Shown here one piece after another: positions 27,184-35,955 of a DNA stretch of 64,000 nucleotides. The notes under the pieces are model-generated. The model saw nothing but the letters and a program-made list of their open reading frames with translations, searched no databases and was not told where the DNA came from. How positions within the stretch are numbered: position 1 is the first letter of the stretch; every line of letters starts with the position of its first letter. The translations under genes and the position numbers were made by a program. The stretch spans positions 152,044 to 216,043 of IMG/VR virus record IMGVR_UViG_3300032236_001859, one strand, 5' to 3'. The stretch is from a virus.

Positions 27184-30100
27184 TCAGGCGTGCTGTAAGG
27201 TGCAGGCTCCACCGGCACATGCCATCTCGGGTTGCGCCCCCTTGGTACCATCGGTTTCCTCAACCATCAGGGAGTAATCGACATCGCGCCAGTTCCGGGA
27301 TAGACGTTCCCAGAGATGGAGATTGTTGACTTCCTTGAGGCAATACGTCATCCGCTTCAGAGCAGCGACACGATCTGCATCGGGGGTAGATGTGGTCAGC
27401 AACGCTGGGTACTGGAAGTAATTTGTGGCGAACTGTACGGCCCTGCGGACCCAATCCTTCTTGAGTTCGTGGACATGCTCGTAGGCCTCACGGATGGCAT
27501 CGGGTAGCGCGTTGGGATCCGCGGGATACGGAACTCCGTTGGCAAGAATCGAGGCTTCACCGAGCCCCATCACGGTATCGCATGCCAACCAGAGGTTGTT
27601 ACCGAAGGCGTGGAGCCCATCGACGATGAGACCAGATGCAAAGAAGGCACCGCGGCCATAGCGCTCCAGGATTTCACTCTCGGTACGGACCTCACAGAAC
27701 GGGGCCTGGGGATAATCGAGATCCCCTGAGGTCCCCAGGATACTGACTCCCGTGAAGGACTCCCGGTGCTCGTAGATGTAACGTGCGGCGTCTTCCTCTT
27801 GGTTCTGACGAATCGTGATCGTGTTGGAGACATTGTGGTGCAGCCAGGGCTTCACAGCACGCTCGGGCACACTGCCAGCTGCAACCCAGTTGTCCTGGGT
27901 GAGCTTGACGTACTCGAGCTGCTTGAGCCCATTGACCTCACGCCGCGTCAGGGCTTCATCGGAGGCCTCGATGCAGAACGTGATCACCGCGGTGTTCCCG
28001 TTGGGTTCCCACACCGAGCGTTCAACGGCATCGGGGTTGTGAACCTTGAAGTATTGGAAGGGGGCCTCGTTGACGTTGGCCTGGGCTCTGCGGAAGTACC
28101 GCTTGGCGTGTTGAGCATGGATCCCACTCGATGTCCCGAGAAGGCATGACGTTGATCCCGCGGGTTTAACACAGGTCGCCCGTGCCGTGGGCCGGATACC
28201 CAGCCGGGGTGCCAGATCAGCGTTGACATCGAGGATGAGCTTGGCGAGGTCACGCTGCCGCTGGGGATCAAAGGACTGCGAGGGGTTGTCCATCATCCCA
28301 GTCATGGAGACCCCGAGGAGGGCCTCACGTTTCGCGATACACTCGCTGACATTACCGAGGTAGTCGAACTTGGTATAGCCGGCCTGGAGAGTGCCCAGGA
28401 TCGCCGCTGCGGTGCACGCACGTCCCCAGTCCTTATCGGTACGGCAGGCCTTGGCGTTGACTTCACAGAGATTACAAAAGCTCCACCCTGAGATCTCTAC
28501 GTTTGCATATTCAACGACTTCTACGGAATGTTCCCCGTTGATCTCATCGAGATCTTTGTAGGAAATCGCTGGGTACATCCCGGTCTCCACGCAGTTCGAG
28601 ACACTATGACCTCCTGTCCAGTAAGTGTGACTCTCATTGTCAACTGTGATATCATACACCTCCATATCACCAAGCGAAGTAACTGATCGAATAGCATAGG
28701 TATCCTGCGTGCGCCCTGAAATCCGTATGTCGCATGCAGCTGATAAGCGAGATACCTTGCTAGAGTGGATAAACCCTATCAGTTTTGCGAACTTACAACG
28801 GTCGACGCTGATATTGATGTCGTAGCTTTCTTTGCACTCATACACCCCATTACTAAACTCGACGTCGTGCGCCCTGTTAGTAGTGAAATAGCTGCGAATA
28901 CCGAGAGATGACAACGCAGTCTGTACATCATCTCGCAAACCAGGGCTACACGTCTTCAGCGTAACTCTATTAGCAACGACACTTCCATTTGCAGAGTACA
29001 GCCCACGTAAAACAGAACACAGGATATCCTGCCCAGATTGTAAAAACCGCTGTGGGATCCTACGCGATGGGATGGTTGGCATGTCTTCTTGGGTGAGCAA
29101 CGAGAAGTCTTGAACTTTGAACAGCCTGGTGCTCCCACCGTAACCCTCCCTGGATACCCATGGCATACAGTTGAAAATCTCCTGATCGCCCGCACCTATG
29201 TTGAGGAGTAGACCTCCCCCAGCCTTGTGCCACGTGCCATCGCCAAGCAACAACCCAACCATAATGTTTGCATCGTTATGCACAGGGGCTTCGCCGACAT
29301 CCGCTGTAAGCACGTCTATAGATTCTGCCAACCCAACCTCGACCTTCTCCCCATGCTGCTCCACCCGATGATTAGCCGTACCTACAAATACACCTGCAGA
29401 CGTGCGGTATTCCGATACCGGCTTTATTCCAGTGCTCCATTTCCTCAAAACACGAGTCCAGCCCTCGCGGCTCCAAATCACGCTACCTACATCGATATCT
29501 GCAAAAGTGCGCAAACCATCGGGGGTAAGAACAGTAGCACAGGCGGGTTGACAGGGGTTCACCATGAGCTCGGAGCTATCCGACCACACGAACCCGGGCT
29601 CCCCGTACTGGCGGCGTGCCAGCATGAAGATGTCATGGAAGGCTTCCCAAGTAGTCTCACCCCGGATCAACATCGCCGAGTTATTAGAACGCGCCCGCTG
29701 GGGGTTGTCCTGCATCCAGTTCCCAGTCTTCGCGTTCATCATTTCGGGGTCATCAACACTGAACAAGCAAATCGTGGCGCTACGACGAACCCCACCGGCG
29801 AGGACGGCATCCGAGGCGTGCATGATGATGTCGTAGACATCGATGGGGCGGAGGTGGCAGTCTTCACCATGGCACCGGGTCAACGCGGTATCAAGGACCC
29901 CACGAATCTTTTCCAGGGATGCCGAGAGAGGCCCAGGCCCTGGAGCCTTGCCTGCACCCGTGCTCAGACTCGAGCCCTGGTTACGGATGCGCGAGTAATC
30001 AAAGCTGACATGGCTGCCGACATAATCGGAGAAGAACCCGGGGTGCTGGAAGGACACCTTGGCATCATTGCCTGGTGCGGTTTCTTCGGCGAACTCTTGC

Positions 30101-30594
30101 ATCCCGACACCCAGGCATCCATAGGAGGCCAGGAGAACACCGAGGGCATCAGCCCAGCCTTCAACACTGTCGGCAACCGTGAACACCTTGATCTGGTGTT
30201 TATCCACCGCGATTAACTTGGGCAGCTTGGCGACGTGGTGGCGTTGCACCGAGAACCCGGTGCCGCAACCACAGAGCAGAAGATATAGGCATTCCTGGAA
30301 GAACCGGGGGCGATCCGCATAGGATCCCGAACAATTGAACGCTCTGGCCTCTTTCCTCAAGATAGGGGAACCACCGAATTGAAGTGCTCTCTGGGAGCCC
30401 AGGACCAGGCCATCTTTCATGGCTTCCAGACAGAAACTCAACTCGGCTTCGATATCAAACCCTTTATATTTCGTGCGGTGCATTTCGATGACGCGTTCAA
30501 AACTCTCACTTGGTATTTCGCGTCGATTCAGTTCAGGTAAAAATCGTCCATAAGACGCCGCGAACTTGTATGCTGCTAGTGATTGCGTGGTCAT
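27184..30594 (-). CDS. nrdJ: Class II (B12-dependent) ribonucleotide reductase with intein
   Basis: Reduces ribonucleotides to deoxyribonucleotides for phage DNA synthesis. The precursor is about 1136 aa; after removal of the 320-aa intein the enzyme is 816 aa, near the monomeric class II type. Visible motifs: ARAFNCSGSY (N-terminal redox Cys), LLLCGCGTGFSVQ, AVLAGGVRRSATI, the active-site NPC split by the intein (NP|intein|CVETGM), GSTSCLLGTSSGIHAQHAKR, and a C-terminal CAGGAC redox pair. There is no NrdB subunit gene nearby, in line with class II. I preferred the ATG at 30594, preceded by GGAGTGTTAT, over the one four codons upstream. An upstream element at 30627-30669 and a terminator at 27033 frame it as its own unit. 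Confidence 0.9.
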   Translation of the reverse strand: MTTQSLAAYKFAASYGRFLPELNRREIPSESFERVIEMHRTKYKGFDIEAELSFCLEAMKDGLVLGSQRALQFGGSPILRKEARAFNCSGSYADRPRFFQECLYLLLCGCGTGFSVQRHHVAKLPKLIAVDKHQIKVFTVADSVEGWADALGVLLASYGCLGVGMQEFAEETAPGNDAKVSFQHPGFFSDYVGSHVSFDYSRIRNQGSSLSTGAGKAPGPGPLSASLEKIRGVLDTALTRCHGEDCHLRPIDVYDIIMHASDAVLAGGVRRSATICLFSVDDPEMMNAKTGNWMQDNPQRARSNNSAMLIRGETTWEAFHDIFMLARRQYGEPGFVWSDSSELMVNPCQPACATVLTPDGLRTFADIDVGSVIWSREGWTRVLRKWSTGIKPVSEYRTSAGVFVGTANHRVEQHGEKVEVGLAESIDVLTADVGEAPVHNDANIMVGLLLGDGTWHKAGGGLLLNIGAGDQEIFNCMPWVSREGYGGSTRLFKVQDFSLLTQEDMPTIPSRRIPQRFLQSGQDILCSVLRGLYSANGSVVANRVTLKTCSPGLRDDVQTALSSLGIRSYFTTNRAHDVEFSNGVYECKESYDINISVDRCKFAKLIGFIHSSKVSRLSAACDIRISGRTQDTYAIRSVTSLGDMEVYDITVDNESHTYWTGGHSVSNCVETGMYPAISYKDLDEINGEHSVEVVEYANVEISGWSFCNLCEVNAKACRTDKDWGRACTAAAILGTLQAGYTKFDYLGNVSECIAKREALLGVSMTGMMDNPSQSFDPQRQRDLAKLILDVNADLAPRLGIRPTARATCVKPAGSTSCLLGTSSGIHAQHAKRYFRRAQANVNEAPFQYFKVHNPDAVERSVWEPNGNTAVITFCIEASDEALTRREVNGLKQLEYVKLTQDNWVAAGSVPERAVKPWLHHNVSNTITIRQNQEEDAARYIYEHRESFTGVSILGTSGDLDYPQAPFCEVRTESEILERYGRGAFFASGLIVDGLHAFGNNLWLACDTVMGLGEASILANGVPYPADPNALPDAIREAYEHVHELKKDWVRRAVQFATNYFQYPALLTTSTPDADRVAALKRMTYCLKEVNNLHLWERLSRNWRDVDYSLMVEETDGTKGAQPEMACAGGACTLQHA
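28594..29553 (-). other. Intein with LAGLIDADG endonuclease domain, inserted in the reductase
   Basis: 320 aa in frame, from C1 (CQPACATVLTPDG, block A) to N320 (TGGHSVSN, block G), followed by the extein Cys. Block B is TANH at 59-62, block F VYDITVDNESHTYW at 299-312. The residue before the last Asn is Ser, not His, an accepted variant. Two LAGLIDADG-type helices, MVGLLLGDG near 98-106 and VLRGLYSANG at 181-190, suggest a homing endonuclease, perhaps active. It disrupts the NPC active-site motif, so the reductase depends on splicing. The region is visibly AT-richer than the exteins, a sign of later arrival. Confidence 0.9.
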
Positions 30595-30626
30595 ATAACA
30601 CTCCATGTAGTCGTTGGTTTTTGTGT

Positions 30627-30669
30627 CACAGGGGTTACATCCTGTGGGGGTTTACTCTCAGTCAAGTCC
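30627..30669 (-). promoter_or_regulatory. Conserved upstream element, copy 2
   Basis: The minus strand reads GGACTTGACTGAGAGTAAAC then CCCCCACAGGATGTAACC. Core at 30651-30665. A hairpin CACAGG-8-CCTGTG (30627-30646) follows immediately. It lies upstream of the reductase and downstream of the 94-aa gene stop. Confidence 0.62.
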
Positions 30670-30681
30670 GTTGGTGTCCGC

Positions 30682-30966
30682 CTAGGTGCGACGCCGGGTG
30701 GGTTGAGTTGCCGCGCGTTCTGTTTCCAGAATGGCTACGCGTGTTTTCAAGTCTTCCACTGAATTGAGCAGATCAACACAGAGATCAAGGAAGGGTGCAG
30801 TCTCCTTGAGTTTCTTTTTAATCGGAGTAGACGTCGACGGTGCACCCGGAGCCCGGGTTGCCGGAGTCTTCCTGGCACCGACGCCGCTACTGGCGACCAT
30901 GCGATCGGTGTGTGGTTTGTACTCCGTGGGCTTCCGCCGCGGAGTCTGACTAATCTTTTTTTTCAT
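30682..30966 (-). CDS. Small basic protein with C-terminal coiled coil, 94 aa
   Basis: The N-terminal half is Lys/Arg/Pro/Thr-rich and disordered (MKKKISQTPRRKPTEYKP). A leucine-spaced helix at about 55-85 (FLDLCVDLLNSVEDLKTRVA) can form a coiled coil. A nucleic-acid-binding or assembly role would suit the charge. Not recognised. It is last in the fibre unit. Confidence 0.6.
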   Translation of the reverse strand: MKKKISQTPRRKPTEYKPHTDRMVASSGVGARKTPATRAPGAPSTSTPIKKKLKETAPFLDLCVDLLNSVEDLKTRVAILETERAATQPTRRRT

Positions 30967-30969
30967 TGA

Positions 30970-31164
30970 TCACCCGACGGCGGCCAGCGCAGCAGTAAAG
31001 GCTACTCGCGGGAATCTCACCGTGGCGGCATCGAGGCCTCGAAAGCGCACATTCACAAAGTTGGAATCGTCTGCGGGGGCGTACCAAGTGATCTTAGTTA
31101 GATCATAGGCGGGGCCGTTGGCCCCATTGGGATACCAGATTTGTGGGGATGTGACAAGCGCCAT
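30970..31164 (-). CDS. 64-aa single-module protein related to the fibre C-terminus
   Basis: AAGGTAATTAT precedes the ATG. The chain is one module: GPAYDLTKITWY, then NVRFRGLDAATVRF and VAFTAALAAV. The same pattern (G-x-Y-D/N-L, W, a V-x-F strand, then an AF-x-x-A helix) occurs in the 64-aa protein at 31237 and twice at the C-terminus of the 1122-aa fibre. No known family. Confidence 0.65.
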   Translation of the reverse strand: MALVTSPQIWYPNGANGPAYDLTKITWYAPADDSNFVNVRFRGLDAATVRFPRVAFTAALAAVG

Positions 31165-31236
31165 ATAATTACCTTGATATTATCGGGGTCAAAGATGGCT
31201 GGATTCTGGCAGGGCTTCCCGGGGTGCAAGTCGGGC

Positions 31237-31431
31237 TCAGAACCCTGACCCCGCAGCGGCATCCCTTGCCGCTGCCCAGGCCACGGCATCAAAGGTGACC
31301 AGGACATTTGGTTGTGAGGCAAATCTGACTACGACTTTGTCGGTGCCATACGGCATCCACATAATGGCTTCTCGCACGTTATACGTGGAACCACCGACAA
31401 CAGGGGTAAAGAAATTATCTGTGAAAGCCAT
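31237..31431 (-). CDS. 64-aa single-module protein, paralogue of its neighbour
   Basis: Begins MAFTDNFFTPVVGGSTYNVR, then EAIMWMPYGTDKVVVRF and VTFDAVAWAAARDAA. Same module as the 30970 protein and the fibre C-terminus. Its ATG overlaps the TAA of the 1122-aa fibre gene (TAATG), so the two are translated together. The 72-base gap after it holds no gene I can support. Confidence 0.65.
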   Translation of the reverse strand: MAFTDNFFTPVVGGSTYNVREAIMWMPYGTDKVVVRFASQPNVLVTFDAVAWAAARDAAAGSGF

Positions 31432-34400
31432 TATGACCTCGACTTCGACGCCTGCATGGCGGTCTCAAAGGCGTTGAGATCAAACCCGACGTTGACATCT
31501 GCGGCATCGGCGAAGCGAACCAGCGCAGGGGTACTCCGGTTCCATGTCGCCACCCAATCCAAGTTATAGTACACGCTACCACCACCGGGATTCCACCAGG
31601 GCATCCCAGATGGCAGCGCGGCCAGGAAAGTTGCACGCGCAATACGAATAGGCGGATTCACTGCACACTGGGGGTCTTCCGCCATCGCAGAGGACGCCAT
31701 CCAGACATCAACATAACCCAGGGCGGGGTAGTCGACATAGCGCTGAACAAAGATAACATTGAGTGTGGTCTGCCCCACGATTAGATCTGGCAACGCCGCA
31801 GCGATCGCTGGGCTTCCAAGTAAAGTAGGGCTACTTGATCTCGAGAAATCCCATTGGGTCAAGAAAGCGCTGCGACTCAGCGTTATAGGCGAATATGGGC
31901 TTCCGAAGAAAATCGCAGTAATGGTTTGTGTGTCATCTTTGAACGAGACAACCCAACGGAGATCATAGACGGCACCACCACTGGTCTGGAGTTCGTGTGG
32001 GCTCCCAAAGATCACGTTGTGGTTGTCGCCTTTGTCCTTGATGCCACTACGCGCATACACCGGGCTACCCGTGCTTGCATCACACCAGGCCACACCGAGT
32101 GAAGAATTACCCTTGATATAACTACTCGAGCTCGCACCAGACCTACTTACCAGATTCCACACACTCGCAGGCTGGAGATCTACACCTTCAATCTTGATCT
32201 GCCCGCCCCGCAAGGTGGCCCCTGCGAGATGCAGCAGTGCCGCCGATGTCAGGGTGAGCGCACCGTAGGCGTCGAGAACCCCGGCATTGAGGTCCACACT
32301 GGATCCCGCAAGCGCCGTGAAGGCCCCCGTGGTCAAGACGACATCATTGTATAGATCGAGAATCGTGCCGGCGCCAGAAACCAGAATGGAAGGGAATGCA
32401 GCGGGGAGCCCGCCGCTGACTTGAAACTGCTGGCGGACCCCACCAGTGAAATCAACTCTGGGGACCCCATTGGAGACCACGGTGACGTTAGCCCCAATTA
32501 CGAGCTTCCCAGTGAACTTTGCTAGGGATACGCCTACACCAGTGTTGGGTGCAGCCGCGATGCCCCAGCGAGTTGTGCCCCCGGTACGCCCCAGGGTGAC
32601 ATCGCCATAAGTGATATCGACGACATCCGCGTTTCCGACTGGGTAATCAAATAAGTAATCGCTACCAGCTCCGGCGACATACGTGTACGTGAAACTGGAG
32701 ATATTGGCGACGACTCCTCCACGTGCCTGGATCTGAATGACTTTGTTGCCTGATGTCCGCTTGGCAATGAGACCTGCGATATTCACGGTGCCGGGACCAA
32801 CGAACTGACAGTCAAGGTTCGCTGCGGAACCCGTGGATTCAACGGTGAGTCCACCTGCTAAGTTGACGCTCCCATTAAACGTGAGTCTGCATAGATTTGT
32901 CCATATACCCTTGAGAGTCATGGGCGCCGTGAAGACGTGGCCAGAAGGCACGGAATAAAGCGTGTTTCCGCTGGGCCCCTCTCGGAACTCAATTGGGCAC
33001 GTGAACACAACTGCAGTGGGTGCCGGCAACGGAGTCGACTTCAGGGTGTCAAGGATCAATGTGGATGCCCCGGCTATCGTACTCGAATCACCCGATATTA
33101 ACGTGGGATAGCTCGAGCCTCCACCGAGTAATCGTAGATTACCTGAGGCCAGCGTGAGTGTGACATTGGTACCCAAGGTAATACTAAGAAGATTCGTACC
33201 GGGGCCTGCCACTGTGATGGTCATCAGCTTCTCGGTACCGCCCATATTTAACACTGTGGAGTAGTTACATACCAACCGAGATGGGATCTTTTGAGAATCC
33301 GTAGCACTGAAGACTACTGTGGCCCCCACACAATCCACAGTCAGGATACCACCCCAGCTATTACTGACATCGGTCGCAGTAAACTTGGAAAGATCAAACG
33401 TGTAGTTGTCTCTGCGTAGTGTGACGTTCTGACTGGCGAGATTCAGGGTCAACCCAGTTTCAACAACCGTAAGTGTGAATGCCCAGACGAGCGCAGAATC
33501 AACGCGGAGACCGAGAACCTTGGAGCCCAGGGTGAGGTCTCCGGTACCGGTAGGGGAATCGCCGCCGATGGCGAAGTAGTGGTTTGTGTTCAGACCGCTG
33601 GCCGTGAGCCCACCAGCAAACGTGTTGGCCCCGGTGACATGGAATCCATTGGCGGTAGCCAATGTGTTCGCAGTGGGCTGGGATACGCAAGACAGCCCTG
33701 CGGAGTACCCGATCTCGCTGCCAATGATGCCCGACAAGTTGACCCGGCATCCCGCACTGATCGACATGATTCTGAACGTGCGAGTCCCCGCACCATTGAG
33801 CAGAGTTGTCGCACCGGTGAAATTCACCGTGCTCTGACCATTGACGTAGAGGTCAACTGTACCCCCGACTTCAATGGCACCACTGAACGTGAAATTCGTA
33901 TTGACCCCAGCCGGCATCGAGAGCGTGGAGGTCGTGTTCCCGATACCCAGGGCCATATTGGTGGCAAAGGTTCGAGTGGTCCCCGCAGTGATATACCAGT
34001 TGAAATAGGAGCCCTCGTAGAGGGACATCTTTCCGGTTCCAAATGAATGTGTGGTCGTCGCCCCGGAATAACTCAGAGAGAGCTGGACCCCTGCTGCGAC
34101 TATCGTGTTCCGGTGAGCCGGGAACGTCGTCGAGCTCGAATGGGTGTAGGTACCACCGTTGACATAGATGTCGTAGTTTCCAGTGACACTGCCTGTCGTG
34201 GTCAAGAACCCCGAACTCGTATTATCGATCGTAAAGTTTGTCTTGAGACGTAGCGGCGCCGAGATCGTAACAGTGTTTGAACCCGAGACCTGGTAGTAGC
34301 GTGAGATCGAGAGGTTACCCCCATTCGATGTCGCCAGGGTCTTCCCACCACTGGAGTCACTGGTGATAGTCAGGATCGTGGTATCCGCGTAAAACGTGAA

Positions 34401-34799
34401 TACCTTGGTACCCGAGTTGGTGATATGAAGAGTGGTAATGACTTGTTCTGCGAAATTATAGGTCGCCGTGGATTCGATGACCCAGCGCCCCGTGGCACCA
34501 TTTAAGGTCATCTCGTTGGAGAGCGCCAGCGCGGTGACCCCTGAAGCCATGACAGCGAAATCAAATGTGGCCAGACTGAGGGTGCCCGTGTAGCCCGTGA
34601 ACACAGCGGTATTCACGGTGAGGTTCGCACTCAACGTGCACGCCGCGTTGTGACCAGTACCACTGCCATCAAAACGGATGTCGTCGGCGGCTAGAGACCC
34701 CGCGGCAGCCGCAGTGGTCCCCCCGATGTCCGTGGTGTAGTTCTGACGCTTATTCGCGTCGGAGTCACCGACTTTGTTGTGCCAGTAAAGAGTGGCCAT
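31431..34799 (-). CDS. 1122-aa beta-helical fibre protein with C-terminal repeated module
   Basis: Begins ATLYWHNKVGDSDANK, a start similar to the 1800-aa fibre (LYWD/H segment), then long Thr/Ser/Gly/Asn-rich strands (LTVNTAVFTGYTGTLSLATF, VTISAPLRLKTNFTIDNTSS) typical of a right-handed beta-helix. The last 210 residues change character and hold two or three copies of a 50-residue module (GGAVYDLRWVVSF..., GGSVYYNLDWVATW...) that also exists as separate 64-aa proteins. GAGG upstream of the ATG. Likely a tail fibre or surface adhesin. Confidence 0.78.
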   Translation of the reverse strand: MATLYWHNKVGDSDANKRQNYTTDIGGTTAAAAGSLAADDIRFDGSGTGHNAACTLSANLTVNTAVFTGYTGTLSLATFDFAVMASGVTALALSNEMTLNGATGRWVIESTATYNFAEQVITTLHITNSGTKVFTFYADTTILTITSDSSGGKTLATSNGGNLSISRYYQVSGSNTVTISAPLRLKTNFTIDNTSSGFLTTTGSVTGNYDIYVNGGTYTHSSSTTFPAHRNTIVAAGVQLSLSYSGATTTHSFGTGKMSLYEGSYFNWYITAGTTRTFATNMALGIGNTTSTLSMPAGVNTNFTFSGAIEVGGTVDLYVNGQSTVNFTGATTLLNGAGTRTFRIMSISAGCRVNLSGIIGSEIGYSAGLSCVSQPTANTLATANGFHVTGANTFAGGLTASGLNTNHYFAIGGDSPTGTGDLTLGSKVLGLRVDSALVWAFTLTVVETGLTLNLASQNVTLRRDNYTFDLSKFTATDVSNSWGGILTVDCVGATVVFSATDSQKIPSRLVCNYSTVLNMGGTEKLMTITVAGPGTNLLSITLGTNVTLTLASGNLRLLGGGSSYPTLISGDSSTIAGASTLILDTLKSTPLPAPTAVVFTCPIEFREGPSGNTLYSVPSGHVFTAPMTLKGIWTNLCRLTFNGSVNLAGGLTVESTGSAANLDCQFVGPGTVNIAGLIAKRTSGNKVIQIQARGGVVANISSFTYTYVAGAGSDYLFDYPVGNADVVDITYGDVTLGRTGGTTRWGIAAAPNTGVGVSLAKFTGKLVIGANVTVVSNGVPRVDFTGGVRQQFQVSGGLPAAFPSILVSGAGTILDLYNDVVLTTGAFTALAGSSVDLNAGVLDAYGALTLTSAALLHLAGATLRGGQIKIEGVDLQPASVWNLVSRSGASSSSYIKGNSSLGVAWCDASTGSPVYARSGIKDKGDNHNVIFGSPHELQTSGGAVYDLRWVVSFKDDTQTITAIFFGSPYSPITLSRSAFLTQWDFSRSSSPTLLGSPAIAAALPDLIVGQTTLNVIFVQRYVDYPALGYVDVWMASSAMAEDPQCAVNPPIRIARATFLAALPSGMPWWNPGGGSVYYNLDWVATWNRSTPALVRFADAADVNVGFDLNAFETAMQASKSRS

Positions 34800-34809
34800 T
34801 GTGCTGGCC

Positions 34810-35436
34810 TCAGAACTTGATCAGACCGGTATGGTACCCGTAGGACTTCGAGGTGTAGTCTCCAAAGCAGCAGAGATGGAAGGCGGTGAGACTATCGAGG
34901 GCATCGGTCCAATCCGACTTCAGCCGCCCGGTTACATCCTCGGTGCCCCCAGATGGAATGCTTTGGATCCAGGACAACAACTTGATGTTGATCTCGGAGC
35001 TCAGGTAATAGGCGTCCTGGCTCAAGGTGACCACTGCGCGTGCAATGGAAAGGGCTTGGGAATTGATCTCATTGGCTGGTGTTGAATTACCGGCATCCAT
35101 CCAAACCGCGCATGTCGTGGCTACTGCTGACTTCGAGGTCTTGGGATCCACTGCTGCAATGGTGGGTGCGGAATCATTGTTGACGGAATAGAGACGCCAG
35201 AGATCGGTGCCCAACTTGTACCATTGATCCACGGTGCGGCCGTCGCCACGCCAGTTCTCATAACGCGCCGGGCGCACCCCAGGGGCGACACCAAGCGCGG
35301 GAGTCATGTCGGCAAGCCAGACATCACGGAATACTCGCCCGATCTGGGCAAGCTCTTTCTGCAAGCGTAGGATATTGCGCGTGGTGTCCTGAATGCGGGA
35401 TTCGGTTTCGCGTACCCGTGTTTCGATGATTGACAT
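34810..35436 (-). CDS. Unknown 208-aa protein upstream of a fibre gene
   Basis: N-terminal coiled coil (SIIETRVRETESRIQDTTRN, ILRLQKELAQIGRVF) then a mixed domain with DQWYKLGTDLWRLYSV and ALDSLTAFHLCCFGDYTSKS. GATAGGAGCGC ribosome-binding site. The coiled-coil start and place before the 1122-aa fibre suggest a fibre connector or baseplate-type protein. No family recognised. Confidence 0.7.
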   Translation of the reverse strand: MSIIETRVRETESRIQDTTRNILRLQKELAQIGRVFRDVWLADMTPALGVAPGVRPARYENWRGDGRTVDQWYKLGTDLWRLYSVNNDSAPTIAAVDPKTSKSAVATTCAVWMDAGNSTPANEINSQALSIARAVVTLSQDAYYLSSEINIKLLSWIQSIPSGGTEDVTGRLKSDWTDALDSLTAFHLCCFGDYTSKSYGYHTGLIKF

Positions 35437-35492
35437 AATTGCGCTCCTATCGAGTCGAGAGCTTATGACCCCCTGGGCTTCAGCAAGGCCGC

Positions 35493-35945
35493 CTACTTGG
35501 TCAGCGCGGTGTCCACGAGGGCATCCATCAGGGAATCCCAGTCGGGGTACTTGATCAGGCTGGGTTCAATGCTGGGGCCTCCAGCGGTCAATGAGGACGC
35601 GGGATCCAGGGAGGCCATGAGATCGAGGCGGACACCCCTGACGTACTCGGCGAGGAAATCGTATTTGTCGACGAGCTCGGCTTCGGCCTGGGCGAGTTCC
35701 CCGACGGCATACCAGGCGTGTCTGGCGTAACCCAGCCTGGCCTCGACGAGGAGGGCGCGTGCACTGCCGACGTGCTTGCGCGCACAGTCCAGGCATGTCG
35801 GCCTATTGGCGAGCTCAGACTTGATCTGCTCGATTCCAGCATCGAAGTCGACGGGGGCTGGCTTGACGCCGAACTCGACCTCCATGGTACGCGTGCGAAG
35901 CAGTGGGGTCGAGTCCTTGGTGGTGTCTGGATCGGTTTGCGACAT
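35493..35945 (-). CDS. Unknown 150-aa protein with CxxC-KH motif
   Basis: The motif CLDCARKHVGSARALLVEA at about 51-69 is a Cys pair followed by Lys-His and a helix, seen in small phage proteins of unknown role. The rest is helical (YARHAWYAVGELAQAEAELV). CTAGGAGCCCACCC precedes the ATG. It follows the glycan-modification genes in the same transcription unit; a link to them is only positional. Confidence 0.65.
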   Translation of the reverse strand: MSQTDPDTTKDSTPLLRTRTMEVEFGVKPAPVDFDAGIEQIKSELANRPTCLDCARKHVGSARALLVEARLGYARHAWYAVGELAQAEAELVDKYDFLAEYVRGVRLDLMASLDPASSLTAGGPSIEPSLIKYPDWDSLMDALVDTALTK

Positions 35946-35955
35946 GGGTGGGCTC

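Noticed and set aside
29227-30216. 329-aa open frame on the plus strand
   Set aside because: Antisense to the reductase and intein, both supported by motifs.
30651-30665. Reading the TTGAC of the upstream elements as a standard -35 box
   Set aside because: No consistent -10 sequence at 16-18 bp; only copy 6 has a CATAAT, at the wrong distance.
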